Numbered from the stretch's first letter, positions 25,179 through 34,170 are shown. The stretch: 64,000 nucleotides of DNA from an uncultured Enterorhabdus sp. (GCA_947649205.1 CANSQM010000014.1:1-64000), one strand, 5' to 3'. Notes: generated from the letters alone by a model not told the origin. Program-made: numbers and translations.

Positions 25179-26942
25179 TTACTTCGCTTCGTCCGTGGTG
25201 ATGTTGTACTGCTTCACGGCATTGGTCATTATATCGTTAAAGATTTTGGTGGTCTGGCGCATCCCGTAAACCTCGTTGGCTCCTACAAAACAAACTAATT
25301 TGCTGGAGGAATTGTCGATGAAGCCGCAGAAGCCGAGGTTGTACACTTCCTTCTTGTAGCCGCCCTCCTCCGAGGCGATCTCGGCCGTGGAGGTCTTGCC
25401 GCATACCTCGTAGCCGGGAATGTCGGCCTTCACGCCGGTGCCGTCGGTGACCACCGAACGCAGCATGGAGCGCAGATCGCGCAGGGCCTCGGTATCCTCG
25501 GTCACCGTCTCCTCGGGCCATTCGGCCACTTCCCCGCTCTGGGGTTTGGAAATGAGGAAGTGGGGCGTGACCATGACACCGTCGTTGGCCACGCAGCCGT
25601 AGAAGCGCACCATCTGCAACGGGGTCACGGAAATGCCCTGGCCGAAGCTGATGTTGTAGCCGACGATCTTGCCCCACTGGTTGAAGTCGAGCACGCTGCC
25701 CCCGCCCTCGCCGGGGTAGTCGATGCCCGTGGCCTCGGTGAGGTGGTAGCGCTTGATGGCGTCGTTCAGAAACGGGAAGCCCGCGTTCTCCATGGCCAGG
25801 GAGATGCCCACGTTGGAGGAGTGGTTCAGAATCTCGCGCAGGGAGTAGGTGGCCCCCTCGCGCTCATGGGAGTCGGACACGTCGTAGTCGTTGGCCGAGA
25901 TGGTGCTCGGGCAGAACATGGTGGTCTCGGGCCCCATGGCCTTCGATTCCAGAATGGCCATGGCCGACACCGATTTGAAGGTGGAGCCGGGCTCGTAGGG
26001 CTGGGTGATGGCCTTCACGTGCTCGCTGCCCACCTCCGATTCGGCCATGTTGTTGGGATCCATGTAGGGCAGCGAGCAGGCCGCGTACACCTCGCCGGTG
26101 GCCGCATCCATCACCAGGGCCGAGCCCTCATCGGTCTCCACTTCCTCCACGCCGTCCACCAGCGCCTGCTCCACGGTGTCCTGGAGCTTGATATCCAGCG
26201 AGATCATGATGTCCGTGCCGTCGATGGCGGCCACCTCCTCCTTCACCCCGCCGGGAATGGGGAAGCCCTGCTCGCCGCGCTCGCCGACGTAGCGGCCCGG
26301 CGTGCCGCAGAGAATGTCGTTGTACTGGAGTTCCAGGCCCGTGATGCCCTCGCCGTCGGCGTTGCAGAAGCCGATGACCTGGGCGCCCACCGAGCCGTGG
26401 GGGTACTCGCGCCGCGTGTCGGCGATGAAGTAGATGCCGTCGAGCTTGAGCTCCTTCACCTTGTCGGCCGCCTCCACGTCGGCCTGGCGCTTGATGTAGA
26501 CGAAGGTGGTGCTCGGGGTGGAGAGCAGTTCCTGGTAATCGGCCGCCTCTCCCCCGAGGATGCCGGCCAGGGCCTGGGCCTCGGCCGCCGCGTCGGTCAC
26601 CTCCACGGGGTTCGCGTAGATGGTGGTGGCGTCCACCGAGGTGGCGAGCACGATGCCGTTGCGATCGTAGATGGTGCCGCGGCGCGGCGTGGTGTCGAAA
26701 CTCACGGTGCGCGATTCCTCGGCCTGGGCCGCGTACTGGTCGGCAACGATCACCTGGAGGAACACGAGCCGGAAGAAGAAGATGGCCACGAGGGCGGCGA
26801 AGGCCACGAGGAGCATCTGGGCCCGACTCGTGATGGGGGGCAGCGCCGCACCGATCGCCGCGGCGCCCCGGCGCAGCGGGTCGGAGGCGCTGAGACCGGC
26901 GCGCGATGAAGCGTCGCGATGATCGCGGGGAGCGCGGGCCAT
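25179..26942 (-). CDS. ftsI: Class B penicillin-binding protein, FtsI/PBP3 type
   Basis: A 587-residue bitopic septal transpeptidase: cytoplasmic basic start, one membrane helix (about 43-65), dimerisation domain (TPRRGTIYDRNG..LA) and transpeptidase domain. Active-site motifs are S320-T-F-K323 (SxxK), S375-S-N377 (SxN) and K516-T-S518 in place of the usual KTG, in the context CGKTSTAE. It crosslinks septal wall with FtsW. No PASTA domains follow. Position between ftsL and murE supports the FtsI call over a sporulation SpoVD. Confidence 0.95.
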   Translation of the reverse strand: MARAPRDHRDASSRAGLSASDPLRRGAAAIGAALPPITSRAQMLLVAFAALVAIFFFRLVFLQVIVADQYAAQAEESRTVSFDTTPRRGTIYDRNGIVLATSVDATTIYANPVEVTDAAAEAQALAGILGGEAADYQELLSTPSTTFVYIKRQADVEAADKVKELKLDGIYFIADTRREYPHGSVGAQVIGFCNADGEGITGLELQYNDILCGTPGRYVGERGEQGFPIPGGVKEEVAAIDGTDIMISLDIKLQDTVEQALVDGVEEVETDEGSALVMDAATGEVYAACSLPYMDPNNMAESEVGSEHVKAITQPYEPGSTFKSVSAMAILESKAMGPETTMFCPSTISANDYDVSDSHEREGATYSLREILNHSSNVGISLAMENAGFPFLNDAIKRYHLTEATGIDYPGEGGGSVLDFNQWGKIVGYNISFGQGISVTPLQMVRFYGCVANDGVMVTPHFLISKPQSGEVAEWPEETVTEDTEALRDLRSMLRSVVTDGTGVKADIPGYEVCGKTSTAEIASEEGGYKKEVYNLGFCGFIDNSSSKLVCFVGANEVYGMRQTTKIFNDIMTNAVKQYNITTDEAK

Positions 26943-26951
26943 GGGAGGCGC

Positions 26952-27506
26952 CTAGCGGGCGGCCGCCGCGGCGGCGACGGAATCGGACAGGGACAGATTG
27001 CCCTCGGCGTCCACGGAGACGACGTCGTCGGGCAGGGTGATCTGGTCGGAGTACTCGGCCGTAGGAGCGGCCATGCCGAGAGAGGCGGCCTGGGCCTTGA
27101 TGCGCGAGGGCTTGGAGAGCACGCTCTGGGCCACTTCCAAATCGCTGCCCTCGGTGCGGGCGGTCTCGATATCGTGCTCGATGGCCTTGGTCTCCAGGGC
27201 GCAGGCGGCCGTGGCCGAGGTGATGGCCACGCGGCCCACGGCGATGACGGCGATGACGATGCACACCACGGCGCAGATCTTCGCGAGGGAGAGGGCCGCC
27301 GCCGACAGGCCCTCCTCCACCGAGGCGCGGCGGCCGGCGCCGGGCACCACCGAGATGGAGGGGCCCTCCTCGTAGTCGGGCAGGGCCTCGGCGACCGAGG
27401 TGGCCACGTAGCGGGCGCCCCGGTAGCGGGAGGCCACCGAATCGGCCCCGCGGGAAGAACGGGAGGAGGGGCGGCCCGCGAGGCGGGACGAGCTTACGGC
27501 GCTCAT
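26952..27506 (-). CDS. ftsL: FtsL-like divisome protein
   Basis: A 184-residue protein with no strong sequence signature. It has a Ser/Arg-rich cytoplasmic part (1-70), one membrane helix (LAKICAVVCIVIAVIAVGRV, about 75-95) and an extracellular helical segment with heptad-like spacing (KAIEHDIETARTEGSDLEVAQ) ending in an acidic then Ala-rich tail. This topology, and its place between rsmH and ftsI, match FtsL, which with FtsB/DivIC activates FtsW-FtsI. The ATG at 27506 has AAAGGAGGA upstream. FtsL is assigned by position and shape, not by motif. Confidence 0.75.
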   Translation of the reverse strand: MSAVSSSRLAGRPSSRSSRGADSVASRYRGARYVATSVAEALPDYEEGPSISVVPGAGRRASVEEGLSAAALSLAKICAVVCIVIAVIAVGRVAITSATAACALETKAIEHDIETARTEGSDLEVAQSVLSKPSRIKAQAASLGMAAPTAEYSDQITLPDDVVSVDAEGNLSLSDSVAAAAAAR

Positions 27507-27544
27507 GGGGCTCCTCCTTTCCGTCCTTGGGGCCTCTAGGCTAT

Positions 27545-27575
27545 ACAAGCCCGATGACTGCGTCCTCGGGCTTGT
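27545..27575 (-). other. Stem-loop between rsmH and ftsL
   Basis: A perfect 10-bp stem ACAAGCCCGA / TCGGGCTTGT with an 11-nt loop, 47 nt after the rsmH stop. No T-run follows on either strand, so it is not a standard terminator. It may slow polymerase or be a processing point within the cluster mRNA. Confidence 0.5.
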
Positions 27576-27621
27576 CGGTCAATCCATTCGTTTCAGCGGG
27601 TCTTCCCAGGTAGCAAGGCCC

Positions 27622-28578
27622 TTAGCGCTTCCGCGCCACACGCAGCTTCGCGCTGCGGGCCCGCGGATTCCGCTCAATCTCCCCAGCTTGGGGCAACTGG
27701 GGCTTTCGGGTGACGAGGTCGAGTATCGGCTCTTTGCCGCAGGCGCACACCGGCAGCTCCGGCGGGCAGGTGCAGCGGTGCGCGAAATGCGCGAACGTGT
27801 CCTTCACGATGCGGTCCTCAAGGGAGTGGTAGCTGATCACCACGATCATGCCGCCCGGATTAAGCCAGCGGACCGCCGCGTCCAAACCGCGACGCAGGAC
27901 GGTCAGCTCCGAGTTGACTTCGATCCGGAGGGCCTGGAACGTGCGCTTGGCGGGGTGTCCGCCAGCGCGCCGGGCCGAGGCCGGGATGGCGGCCTTGATG
28001 AGGTCGACCAGCTGCCCACTCTCTTCGATGGGAGCCCCTTCGCGGGCCTTCACGATGAAGTCCGCGATGCGGCTCGCCCATTTCTCGTCCGAGTAGGCGC
28101 GAATGATCCGAGCGAGATCTGCTGCGTTGTAGGTGTTGACGATCTCTGCTGCGGTAAGGGTTTGTTTGCCCGGATCCATCCGCATGTCGAGCGGGCCGTT
28201 CTCCTTGAAGGAGAAGCCGCGTGATTGCGTGTCGATCTGCACCGAGGAGACACCGAGATCGAACAGAATGGCGTCGATGCCCGGAATCTCGCAGGAGCAC
28301 AGAAGCTCGTCGAGGTCTCCGAAGTTGCCGCGCAGCAAGGCCAGCTCGGGACGGTCCGTCGCCGGAATCGATTCCAACTTCTCGGTGGCGCTTGCGAGGG
28401 CCACCTCGTCCTGGTCGATGCCGATGAGCAGTCCGTCGCGCCCCAGCTTGCGGGCGGCCTCGAAGGAGTGCCCCGCAAAGCCGAGCGTCGCATCGACGAA
28501 GACCGGATGATGGTCCAGGTCCAGGTAGTCGATGCACTCGGTCAGAAGAACAGGTATGTGCCGATATTCCCTTGTCAT
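27622..28578 (-). CDS. rsmH: 16S rRNA (cytosine1402-N4)-methyltransferase
   Basis: A 318-residue SAM-dependent enzyme with HIPVLLTECIDYL, FVDATLGFAGHS, GIDQDEVALA, FDLGVSSVQID, RGFSFKENGPLDMRMD, RTFQALRIEVNSEL and VISYHSLEDRIVK. It methylates C1402 in the 30S P site. It follows mraZ as usual in mra clusters. Confidence 0.97.
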   Translation of the reverse strand: MTREYRHIPVLLTECIDYLDLDHHPVFVDATLGFAGHSFEAARKLGRDGLLIGIDQDEVALASATEKLESIPATDRPELALLRGNFGDLDELLCSCEIPGIDAILFDLGVSSVQIDTQSRGFSFKENGPLDMRMDPGKQTLTAAEIVNTYNAADLARIIRAYSDEKWASRIADFIVKAREGAPIEESGQLVDLIKAAIPASARRAGGHPAKRTFQALRIEVNSELTVLRRGLDAAVRWLNPGGMIVVISYHSLEDRIVKDTFAHFAHRCTCPPELPVCACGKEPILDLVTRKPQLPQAGEIERNPRARSAKLRVARKR

Positions 28579-28602
28579 GGTTCTCTCGCCTTACGCCCTC
28601 AC

Positions 28603-29079
28603 CTAGGTGAACAGCAGGCCCAGATCGACATCGTCCATCATGGCCTCGTAGCGTTCGGCATCCCAGATCTCGAAGCGCTTGCCGTTGCCCACGAGCACGA
28701 TGTCCTTGGCGATGCCGCACTTGGCGCGCGTATCGGCCGAGAGCATGATGCGCCCCGCCGAATCCACCTCGACGCTGTCGGCCCGGCTCTTCAACTTGCG
28801 GTGGGTGCGCTCCTGCACGCGATCGTTCTCCCGACGCTCGGGGAACGCGCCGTCCATGAGCCGCTCCACCCACTGGTTGAAGTCCGGCGCCTCGAACGCG
28901 TAGACGCATTCGTCGGTAGGCTCCAGAGTAACCACGAGATCTTTGGAAAGAACCTTGCGGAACTTCGCGGGAAGGGTGACGCGCCCCTTGCCGTCGACCT
29001 TGAGATGAAACTCGCCGTTCAGGTCTACCTCGGTGCGAGGCAGCTCGTCGGCGGCTTCCATGTCGGTAGCTTGGGGCAC
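28603..29079 (-). CDS. mraZ: Transcriptional regulator MraZ
   Basis: A 158-residue protein with two AbrB/SpoVT-like swapped-hairpin repeats (VDLNGEFHLKVDGKGRVTLPAKFR and SVEVDSAGRIMLSADTR). MraZ forms rings and binds tandem TGGGN boxes at its own promoter to control the division cluster. The GTG at 29079 is supported by GAAAGGA 5 nt upstream; the ATG six codons on is an alternative. Confidence 0.95.
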   Translation of the reverse strand: MPQATDMEAADELPRTEVDLNGEFHLKVDGKGRVTLPAKFRKVLSKDLVVTLEPTDECVYAFEAPDFNQWVERLMDGAFPERRENDRVQERTHRKLKSRADSVEVDSAGRIMLSADTRAKCGIAKDIVLVGNGKRFEIWDAERYEAMMDDVDLGLLFT

Positions 29080-29170
29080 TCACGTCCTTTCCCGTGCTGC
29101 GTTTTGAGTGGGATTTGAATTCGTGTGTGGTGCGTTACGAAATCCCGCTCGGTCGTTTTCCATGGACTGC

Positions 29171-29211
29171 ATATTACCCCACAATGCCCCACATCGCAAC
29201 ATTTTGCTCCA
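29171..29211 (-). promoter_or_regulatory. mra operon promoter overlapped by MraZ boxes
   Basis: On the minus strand TTGCGA (29194-29199), a 17-bp spacer and TAATAT (29171-29176) form the promoter. Over it lie boxes spaced by 5 nt: TGGAG (29207-29211), TGTTG (29197-29201), TGGGG (29187-29191) and TGGGG (29177-29181), the TGGGN-N5 pattern of MraZ operators with one degenerate unit. A further TGGGG is at 29229-29233. The layout predicts autorepression. Confidence 0.85.
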
Positions 29212-29564
29212 CTTTTGCCGTTATTTTGCCCCACTTGTTACCCGCAAGATATAGAGAGTGATCGCACGACATTCTGAATGAAATCAATATCTTGTATTCG
29301 TATTAGGGGAAACGAACAATGCACCACTAGATATGCCCAATCGGTGCAAGGACGGTGGATAACTTCGGAGCGAGCCGCTTGTCACGGTGCTGTGGGCGAG
29401 ATTTGGAGAGGACGTGCAAACCGCGCCGCGAGCGGTGCGGCCCAACGGGTACAATGGCGATGCCGGATCAACCGCCGCCCTGGAAGAGACCCACGGCGGA
29501 ACCGGAGGGGCTCCGCCGATGGCGGGGCGCCGGCGCAACGGGAGCCACCTTAAAGGAGAGAGCC

Positions 29565-30482
29565 GTGTTTGAATTCGAGAACGCCCTCGACGAATATATG
29601 TCGCACCTGCGCATCGAGCGGGGCGCCTCTCCCCGCACGGCCGAGGCCTACCGGCGCGATCTGGAGGGCTATCTCGCCTTCCTCGATGGCCAGGGCATAG
29701 GCTCCTTCGAGGCGGTCACACGGGAGGTCGTCGTCGCCTACGAGGGAAGCCTGGCCGAGGAGGGCCTGGCCGCCACGACGGTGCGGCGGCGCATCTCGGC
29801 GGTGCGCGGCTATCACAAGTTCCTCGTGCGGGAAGGGCTGGCCGCGGGCAACCCGGCCGAGGCCGTGGACGCCCCCCGGGCGGCCGAGCGACTGCCCGAC
29901 GTGCTGTCCATCGAAGAGGTGGGGCGCATGCTGGATACCTACATCGACGAGCGCCCGAGCGGGCTGCGGGACCGCGCCCTGCTGGAGGTGCTCTACGGAT
30001 GCGGACTGCGGGCCAGCGAGATATGCGGGCTCAACCTGGACAACCTGTACCTGGACGACGGCTTCCTCCGCGTATTCGGCAAGGGGGCCAAGGAGCGCAT
30101 CGTGCCCATCGCCGGCGCCGCCGAGCGGGCCCTGCGCACCTACCTGGCCGACGGCCGGCCCTCCCTCGCCCGCGGCGCGTCCCGCGGCGACGGGGCCAGC
30201 GAGGGGGCGGTGTTCCTCAACCAGCGGGGCGGCCGCCTCGGGCGCCAGAGCGTGTTCAACCTCGTGCGCAAGGCCGGGGCCTCCATCGGCCGCTACAACC
30301 TGCACCCCCACACCCTGCGCCACTCCTTCGCCACCCACATGCTGAAGGGCGGCGCCGATCTGCGCGTGCTCCAGGAGATTCTCGGCCACGCCGACATGTC
30401 CACCCTACAGGTGTACACCCACTTGGATCGCACCCACCTCCACGAGGAATACGCCCACGCCCATCCCCGCGATAAGATGTAA
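29565..30482 (+). CDS. xerD: Tyrosine recombinase, XerD/XerC type
   Basis: A 305-residue phage-integrase-fold recombinase with a core-binding N-terminal domain (about 5-90) and a catalytic domain. Visible catalytic residues: Arg in YGCGLRASEICGL, His and Arg in HPHTLRHSFATHML, His in LGHADMSTLQ and the Tyr in VYTHLD. Such enzymes resolve chromosome dimers at dif. The GTG at 29565 follows AAAGGAGAG. It is divergent from mraZ and ends 3 nt from the convergent asparaginase gene. Position alone does not separate XerC from XerD. Confidence 0.9.
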   Translation: MFEFENALDEYMSHLRIERGASPRTAEAYRRDLEGYLAFLDGQGIGSFEAVTREVVVAYEGSLAEEGLAATTVRRRISAVRGYHKFLVREGLAAGNPAEAVDAPRAAERLPDVLSIEEVGRMLDTYIDERPSGLRDRALLEVLYGCGLRASEICGLNLDNLYLDDGFLRVFGKGAKERIVPIAGAAERALRTYLADGRPSLARGASRGDGASEGAVFLNQRGGRLGRQSVFNLVRKAGASIGRYNLHPHTLRHSFATHMLKGGADLRVLQEILGHADMSTLQVYTHLDRTHLHEEYAHAHPRDKM

Positions 30483-30485
30483 GGA

Positions 30486-31538
30486 CTACTCCCCCACAGT
30501 CATTTCGCCGGCGAGGGGCTTTACCATGGCGGCGGTCACTTCCGCGGCGGTGAGGCCCTGGCCGAACAGGTGCATGAGCTTGGTGAGGGCCGCCTCGCAG
30601 GTCATGTCGTAGCCCGACACGACGCCGGCCCGGGCCAGGGCATCGCCGGTGGCGTAGCGCTTCTCCTCCACACCCCCTGCGGGGCACTGGGTCACGTTCA
30701 CCACCACTTTCCCCGCCTTTACGGCCTCGGCCACCAGATCGGTGAACCAGGTCTCGGTGGGGGCGTTGCCGGCGCCGAAGGTGCGCAGCAGCACGGCTTT
30801 GGTACCGGAAGCCAGAAGCTGGGGCCGCAGGGCCGCCTCGGTGATGCCCGGGTACAGGAAGGCCACGGCCACGGCATCGTCCATGGTGTAGAGCGGTGTC
30901 AGGGTTGCGCTCGCCGCGGGCCGGGCCAGCAGCCGCTCGCGGTACACGATATGCAGGTCCATGTCGGCCAGGGGCGGGTAGTTGTGTGAGGCGAAGGCGC
31001 CGAAGTTCGTGGAGCTCACCTTCATGGCCCGGTTGCCGCGCCACAGATGGCGCCCGAAGGAGATGGCCACCTCCTGCACCATGGGCGCCTCGTCCTCGGT
31101 ACGGGCCGCAGCGATCTGCAAGGCCGTGATGAGGTTCTCGGTGCCGTCCTCGCGAATCTCGCCGATGGGCAGCTGGCTGCCCGTGAGAATGACCGGCTTG
31201 GCCAGGCCGCGCAGCATGAAGGACAGGGCCGAGGCCGTGTAGGCCATGGTATCGGTACCGTGCAGCACCACGAAACCGTCGAAATCGTCGTAGGCATCGG
31301 CGATCATCTTCGCCACCTGGGCCCAGTGGGTCGGGTTCATATTCGACGAATCAATGGGCGGGTCAATCTCCACGTGATCCAACGCGTAGCCGAGCCGGCC
31401 GATCTTCGGGACGTTCCTCATGAGGTGGTCGAAGCTGAAGGGCACGAGCGCCCCGGTGGCCAGATCCTCGGTCATGCCGATGGTGCCGCCGGTGTACACG
31501 ATGAGAATGCGCGGCGTGGTAGCGGAATTCGCGGTCAT
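30486..31538 (-). CDS. Type I L-asparaginase
   Basis: A 350-residue cytoplasmic-type asparaginase: first catalytic Thr in YTGGTIGM, second in VVLHGTDTMAYTAS, with TGSQLPIGEIREDGTENL. No signal peptide, so it is the cytoplasmic type I (AnsA-like), which hydrolyses L-Asn to L-Asp and ammonia. The ATG at 31538 has GAGGAG 6 nt upstream. It is the last gene after DUF1846 and the TRIC-like gene, but the 136-nt gap may hold its own promoter. Confidence 0.92.
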   Translation of the reverse strand: MTANSATTPRILIVYTGGTIGMTEDLATGALVPFSFDHLMRNVPKIGRLGYALDHVEIDPPIDSSNMNPTHWAQVAKMIADAYDDFDGFVVLHGTDTMAYTASALSFMLRGLAKPVILTGSQLPIGEIREDGTENLITALQIAAARTEDEAPMVQEVAISFGRHLWRGNRAMKVSSTNFGAFASHNYPPLADMDLHIVYRERLLARPAASATLTPLYTMDDAVAVAFLYPGITEAALRPQLLASGTKAVLLRTFGAGNAPTETWFTDLVAEAVKAGKVVVNVTQCPAGGVEEKRYATGDALARAGVVSGYDMTCEAALTKLMHLFGQGLTAAEVTAAMVKPLAGEMTVGE

Positions 31539-31674
31539 AGTTCGCTCCTCGGAACGGGGTTTTCGCCCAGTATGCCACGATGGCGCGCCTGAGGCGCCGT
31601 CGTTGCCGCGCGCGTCACGCTTCCGTAGGGCAAGGGACGCGCCGCGAACGCCGGCCACGCGCGTCGGCAATCCC

Positions 31675-32439
31675 CTATTCCCCGCGCTTGCGGAAGAAGG
31701 GCACCTTTATCGCCGACTCGCGCTTGCGGTGCAGGGTGGCGCGGCGGAACAGCTCGCCGCAGAAGTCCTTGGCCGCGTGGGCCCCGCGGGACACCTTCGG
31801 CGTGAGATCGGCCTCGTCGGCCGTCTTCCAATCGAAGTACACCGACAGGTAGCGCAGGAATACCACGGTGAACACGCAGGCCAGGGCCGCCAGTACGAGC
31901 GGTGCGCCGGCGAAGGCCATGGCCCCGAACACGAGCGCTCCGCCGAAGCCGGCCACGGCGTAGAAGTTCGAGCGCTGGAACACTCCCGGCGTCTCCCCCA
32001 CGGCGATGTCGCGCAGGGCGCCGCCGCCCACGCTGGTGAGCGCCCCAAGGATGACCACCATGACGAAACCCTCTCCGCAGGCGAAGGCCTTGTTGGCCCC
32101 GGCCAGGGCGAACAGGGCCACCGACAGGGCGTCGGCGAAGAACAGCAGCTGGCCCGAATGGCGGAACAGCCCGCGGAAGTAGAACACGAACACGGCCAGG
32201 CCGATGCAGATGAGGATGACGCTCGGATGCTCCATGAAGTACACGCCGTCGTCCTGTAGCAGCAGGTCGCGGATGATGCCGCCGCCGTAGGCGGTCATGA
32301 GCCCGAGCACGATGGTGCCCACGATATCCAGCTTGCGGTCGCAGGCGAACATGGCGCCGGTGATCACGCCCACGGCCACCGAGAAGAAGTCGGCGCCGAA
32401 GGGCACCGTGAGCGCCCCGTCCGCAAACAACGGCTCCAT
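31675..32439 (-). CDS. TRIC/UPF0126 family cation channel-like membrane protein
   Basis: A 254-residue protein with about seven membrane helices and the duplicated UPF0126 motif: GLMTAYGGGIIRDLLL in the first half and GALTSVGGGALRDIAVG in the second. Prokaryotic TRIC homologues form trimeric potassium-permeable pores; others are annotated YadS/YicG. A basic cytoplasmic tail of about 45 residues follows. The ATG at 32439 lacks a strong ribosome binding site; the gene starts 17 nt after DUF1846. Confidence 0.85.
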   Translation of the reverse strand: MEPLFADGALTVPFGADFFSVAVGVITGAMFACDRKLDIVGTIVLGLMTAYGGGIIRDLLLQDDGVYFMEHPSVILICIGLAVFVFYFRGLFRHSGQLLFFADALSVALFALAGANKAFACGEGFVMVVILGALTSVGGGALRDIAVGETPGVFQRSNFYAVAGFGGALVFGAMAFAGAPLVLAALACVFTVVFLRYLSVYFDWKTADEADLTPKVSRGAHAAKDFCGELFRRATLHRKRESAIKVPFFRKRGE

Positions 32440-32456
32440 GGTCGCGTTCCCGCGGC

Positions 32457-33938
32457 CTATTTGTGGTAGTAGCGGTGCTGCTCGTACTTCGGCTCGCAGC
32501 ACACGTTGATGCCGAGCGTGCGGTACAACTTCTCGTCGGCCGCCGAGATGATGACCGAGAAGTAGGCATCGCAGCCGCGCAGCTTGTCCGCGTTGTCGAT
32601 GAGCTCGGCCGCCAGGGGATTGTGCACCGAGGAGATGGACAGAGCCAGCAGCGTCTCGTCGGAGTGCAGGCGCGGATTGTGGCTGCGCAGGTGGGCCGTC
32701 TTCAGGTGGCAGATGGGCTCCAGCACCTCGTCGGAGATGACGTAGAGCTCGTCATCCACCCCCGAGACGCCCTTGAGCGCGTTCATGAGCAGGGCCGAGG
32801 CAGCGCCCAGAAGGTTACCGGTCTTGCCCGTGACTACGCGCCCGTCGGGCAGCACCATGGCGCCGGCCGGACCGCCCGTGGTCTCCTCTTTCAGCAGCGC
32901 CGCCGAACGGGCCGGGGACAGGTTCTGGTTGATACCAGCCTGGTTCATGAGCAGCTCGATCTTCTTCAGGGCCTCTTCGCCGGTACCCGTGCGTTTGATC
33001 TCCTCGGCGGTCTGGAAGTAGCGGCGCACGATCTCGTTGTTGCCGGCATCGCGGCAGGCCTCGTCGTCGGAGATGGCCACGCCGGCCATGTTCACGCCCA
33101 TGTCCGTGGGCGACTGGTAGGGGCACGCCCCCGCGATGCGCTCCATGGTGGCCCGCAGCACAGGGAAGATTTCCACGTCGCGGTTGTAGTTCACCGTGGT
33201 CTCGCCGTAGGCTTCCAAATGGAAGGGATCGATGATGTTGTCGTCGTCCAGATCGGCCGTGGCCGCCTCGTAGGCGATGTTCACCGGATGGGTGAGCGGC
33301 AGGTTCCAAATGGGGAAGGTCTCGTACTTGGCGTAGCCGGCCGTGACCCCGCGCTTGTGCTCGTGGTACAGCTGCGAGAGGCAGGTGGCCATCTTGCCGG
33401 AGCCGGGGCCGGGCGCGGTCACCACCACGAGGGGCCGCTCGGTCTCGATGTAGTCGTTCTTGCCGAAGCCCTCGTCGGACACGATGTGGTCGATGTCGTT
33501 GGGGTAACCGGCGATGGGGTAATGCAGGTAGCTCGTGATGCCCATGGCCGTGAGCCGCTTGCGGAACAGATCGGCGTTGGGCTGGTTCGCGTAGCGGGTG
33601 ATGACGACGGAGCCCACCTTGAAGCCCATGGAGCGGAAGATGTCCATGAGGCGCAGCACGTCCTCATCGTAGGTGATGCCCAAGTCGCCGCGCACCTTCG
33701 AGCGCTCGATGTCATTGGCGTTAATGGCGATGACGATCTCCGCCTCGTCCTTCATGGACTGGAGCATCGAGATCTTCGTGTCGGGCTTGAAGCCCGGCAG
33801 CACACGGGAGGCGTGGTAGTCGTCGAAGAGCTTGCCGCCGAATTCGAGGTAGAGCTTGCCGCCGAACTGGTCGATGCGCTCGCGAATGCGCTCCGCCTGC
33901 AGCTCGATGTACTTGTCGTTGTCGAATCCTTCGCGCAT
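32457..33938 (-). CDS. DUF1846 family protein (UPF0371)
   Basis: A 493-residue soluble protein that matches the DUF1846 family through its length and blocks such as YLEFGGKLFDDYHASRVLPGF, VVTAPGPGSGKMATCLSQ and VTGKTGNLLGAASALLMNALK. The PGPGSGK stretch resembles a nucleotide-binding loop. The biochemical role is unknown to me. The ATG at 33938 follows GAAGGAG. It heads a probable operon with the TRIC-like channel and perhaps asparaginase. Confidence 0.88.
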   Translation of the reverse strand: MREGFDNDKYIELQAERIRERIDQFGGKLYLEFGGKLFDDYHASRVLPGFKPDTKISMLQSMKDEAEIVIAINANDIERSKVRGDLGITYDEDVLRLMDIFRSMGFKVGSVVITRYANQPNADLFRKRLTAMGITSYLHYPIAGYPNDIDHIVSDEGFGKNDYIETERPLVVVTAPGPGSGKMATCLSQLYHEHKRGVTAGYAKYETFPIWNLPLTHPVNIAYEAATADLDDDNIIDPFHLEAYGETTVNYNRDVEIFPVLRATMERIAGACPYQSPTDMGVNMAGVAISDDEACRDAGNNEIVRRYFQTAEEIKRTGTGEEALKKIELLMNQAGINQNLSPARSAALLKEETTGGPAGAMVLPDGRVVTGKTGNLLGAASALLMNALKGVSGVDDELYVISDEVLEPICHLKTAHLRSHNPRLHSDETLLALSISSVHNPLAAELIDNADKLRGCDAYFSVIISAADEKLYRTLGINVCCEPKYEQHRYYHK

Positions 33939-34008
33939 AGGTGGCACTCCTTCGATGGGCGATCGAACTTCGGCAGCGCTGGCGCAGGCCCGCGCTGATA
34001 ACCGATTC

Positions 34009-34014
34009 AGTATA
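34009..34014 (-). promoter_or_regulatory. Likely -10 for the DUF1846 operon
   Basis: TATACT on the minus strand lies 71 nt upstream of the DUF1846 start. No clear -35. The rest of 33939-34262 holds no gene. Confidence 0.45.
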
Positions 34015-34170
34015 GCGCAGGGGCTCGTTTCGCCTCCGTTAAATCATCGCGTTCGCGGCTTCTGCACAGAGCCGTTGCCGCTCCGGGGCCGTCGCCATCG
34101 TGCGCCGCCGGAGCTGCAAACCGCTCCAGCAGGGTGCGCTATAACGGTCCGGGAAAGTGGGATCCAGCAC

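Noticed and set aside
22183-25269. A 1,028-codon plus-strand open frame opposite murE and murF
   Set aside because: It is antisense to two intact, motif-rich Mur ligase genes and is low-complexity His/Gly/Ala-rich, the usual mirror of high-GC coding sequence. No ribosome binding site or recognisable domain.
29171-29233. Short regularly spaced CCCCA units as a CRISPR-like array
   Set aside because: The units are 5 nt with 5-nt spacers over a promoter, which is the MraZ operator pattern. No CRISPR array or cas gene is present in the window.
29565-30482. The tyrosine recombinase as a prophage or integron integrase
   Set aside because: Length, N-terminal domain and neighbours fit a housekeeping Xer recombinase. 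There are no phage genes, att repeats or cassettes nearby.
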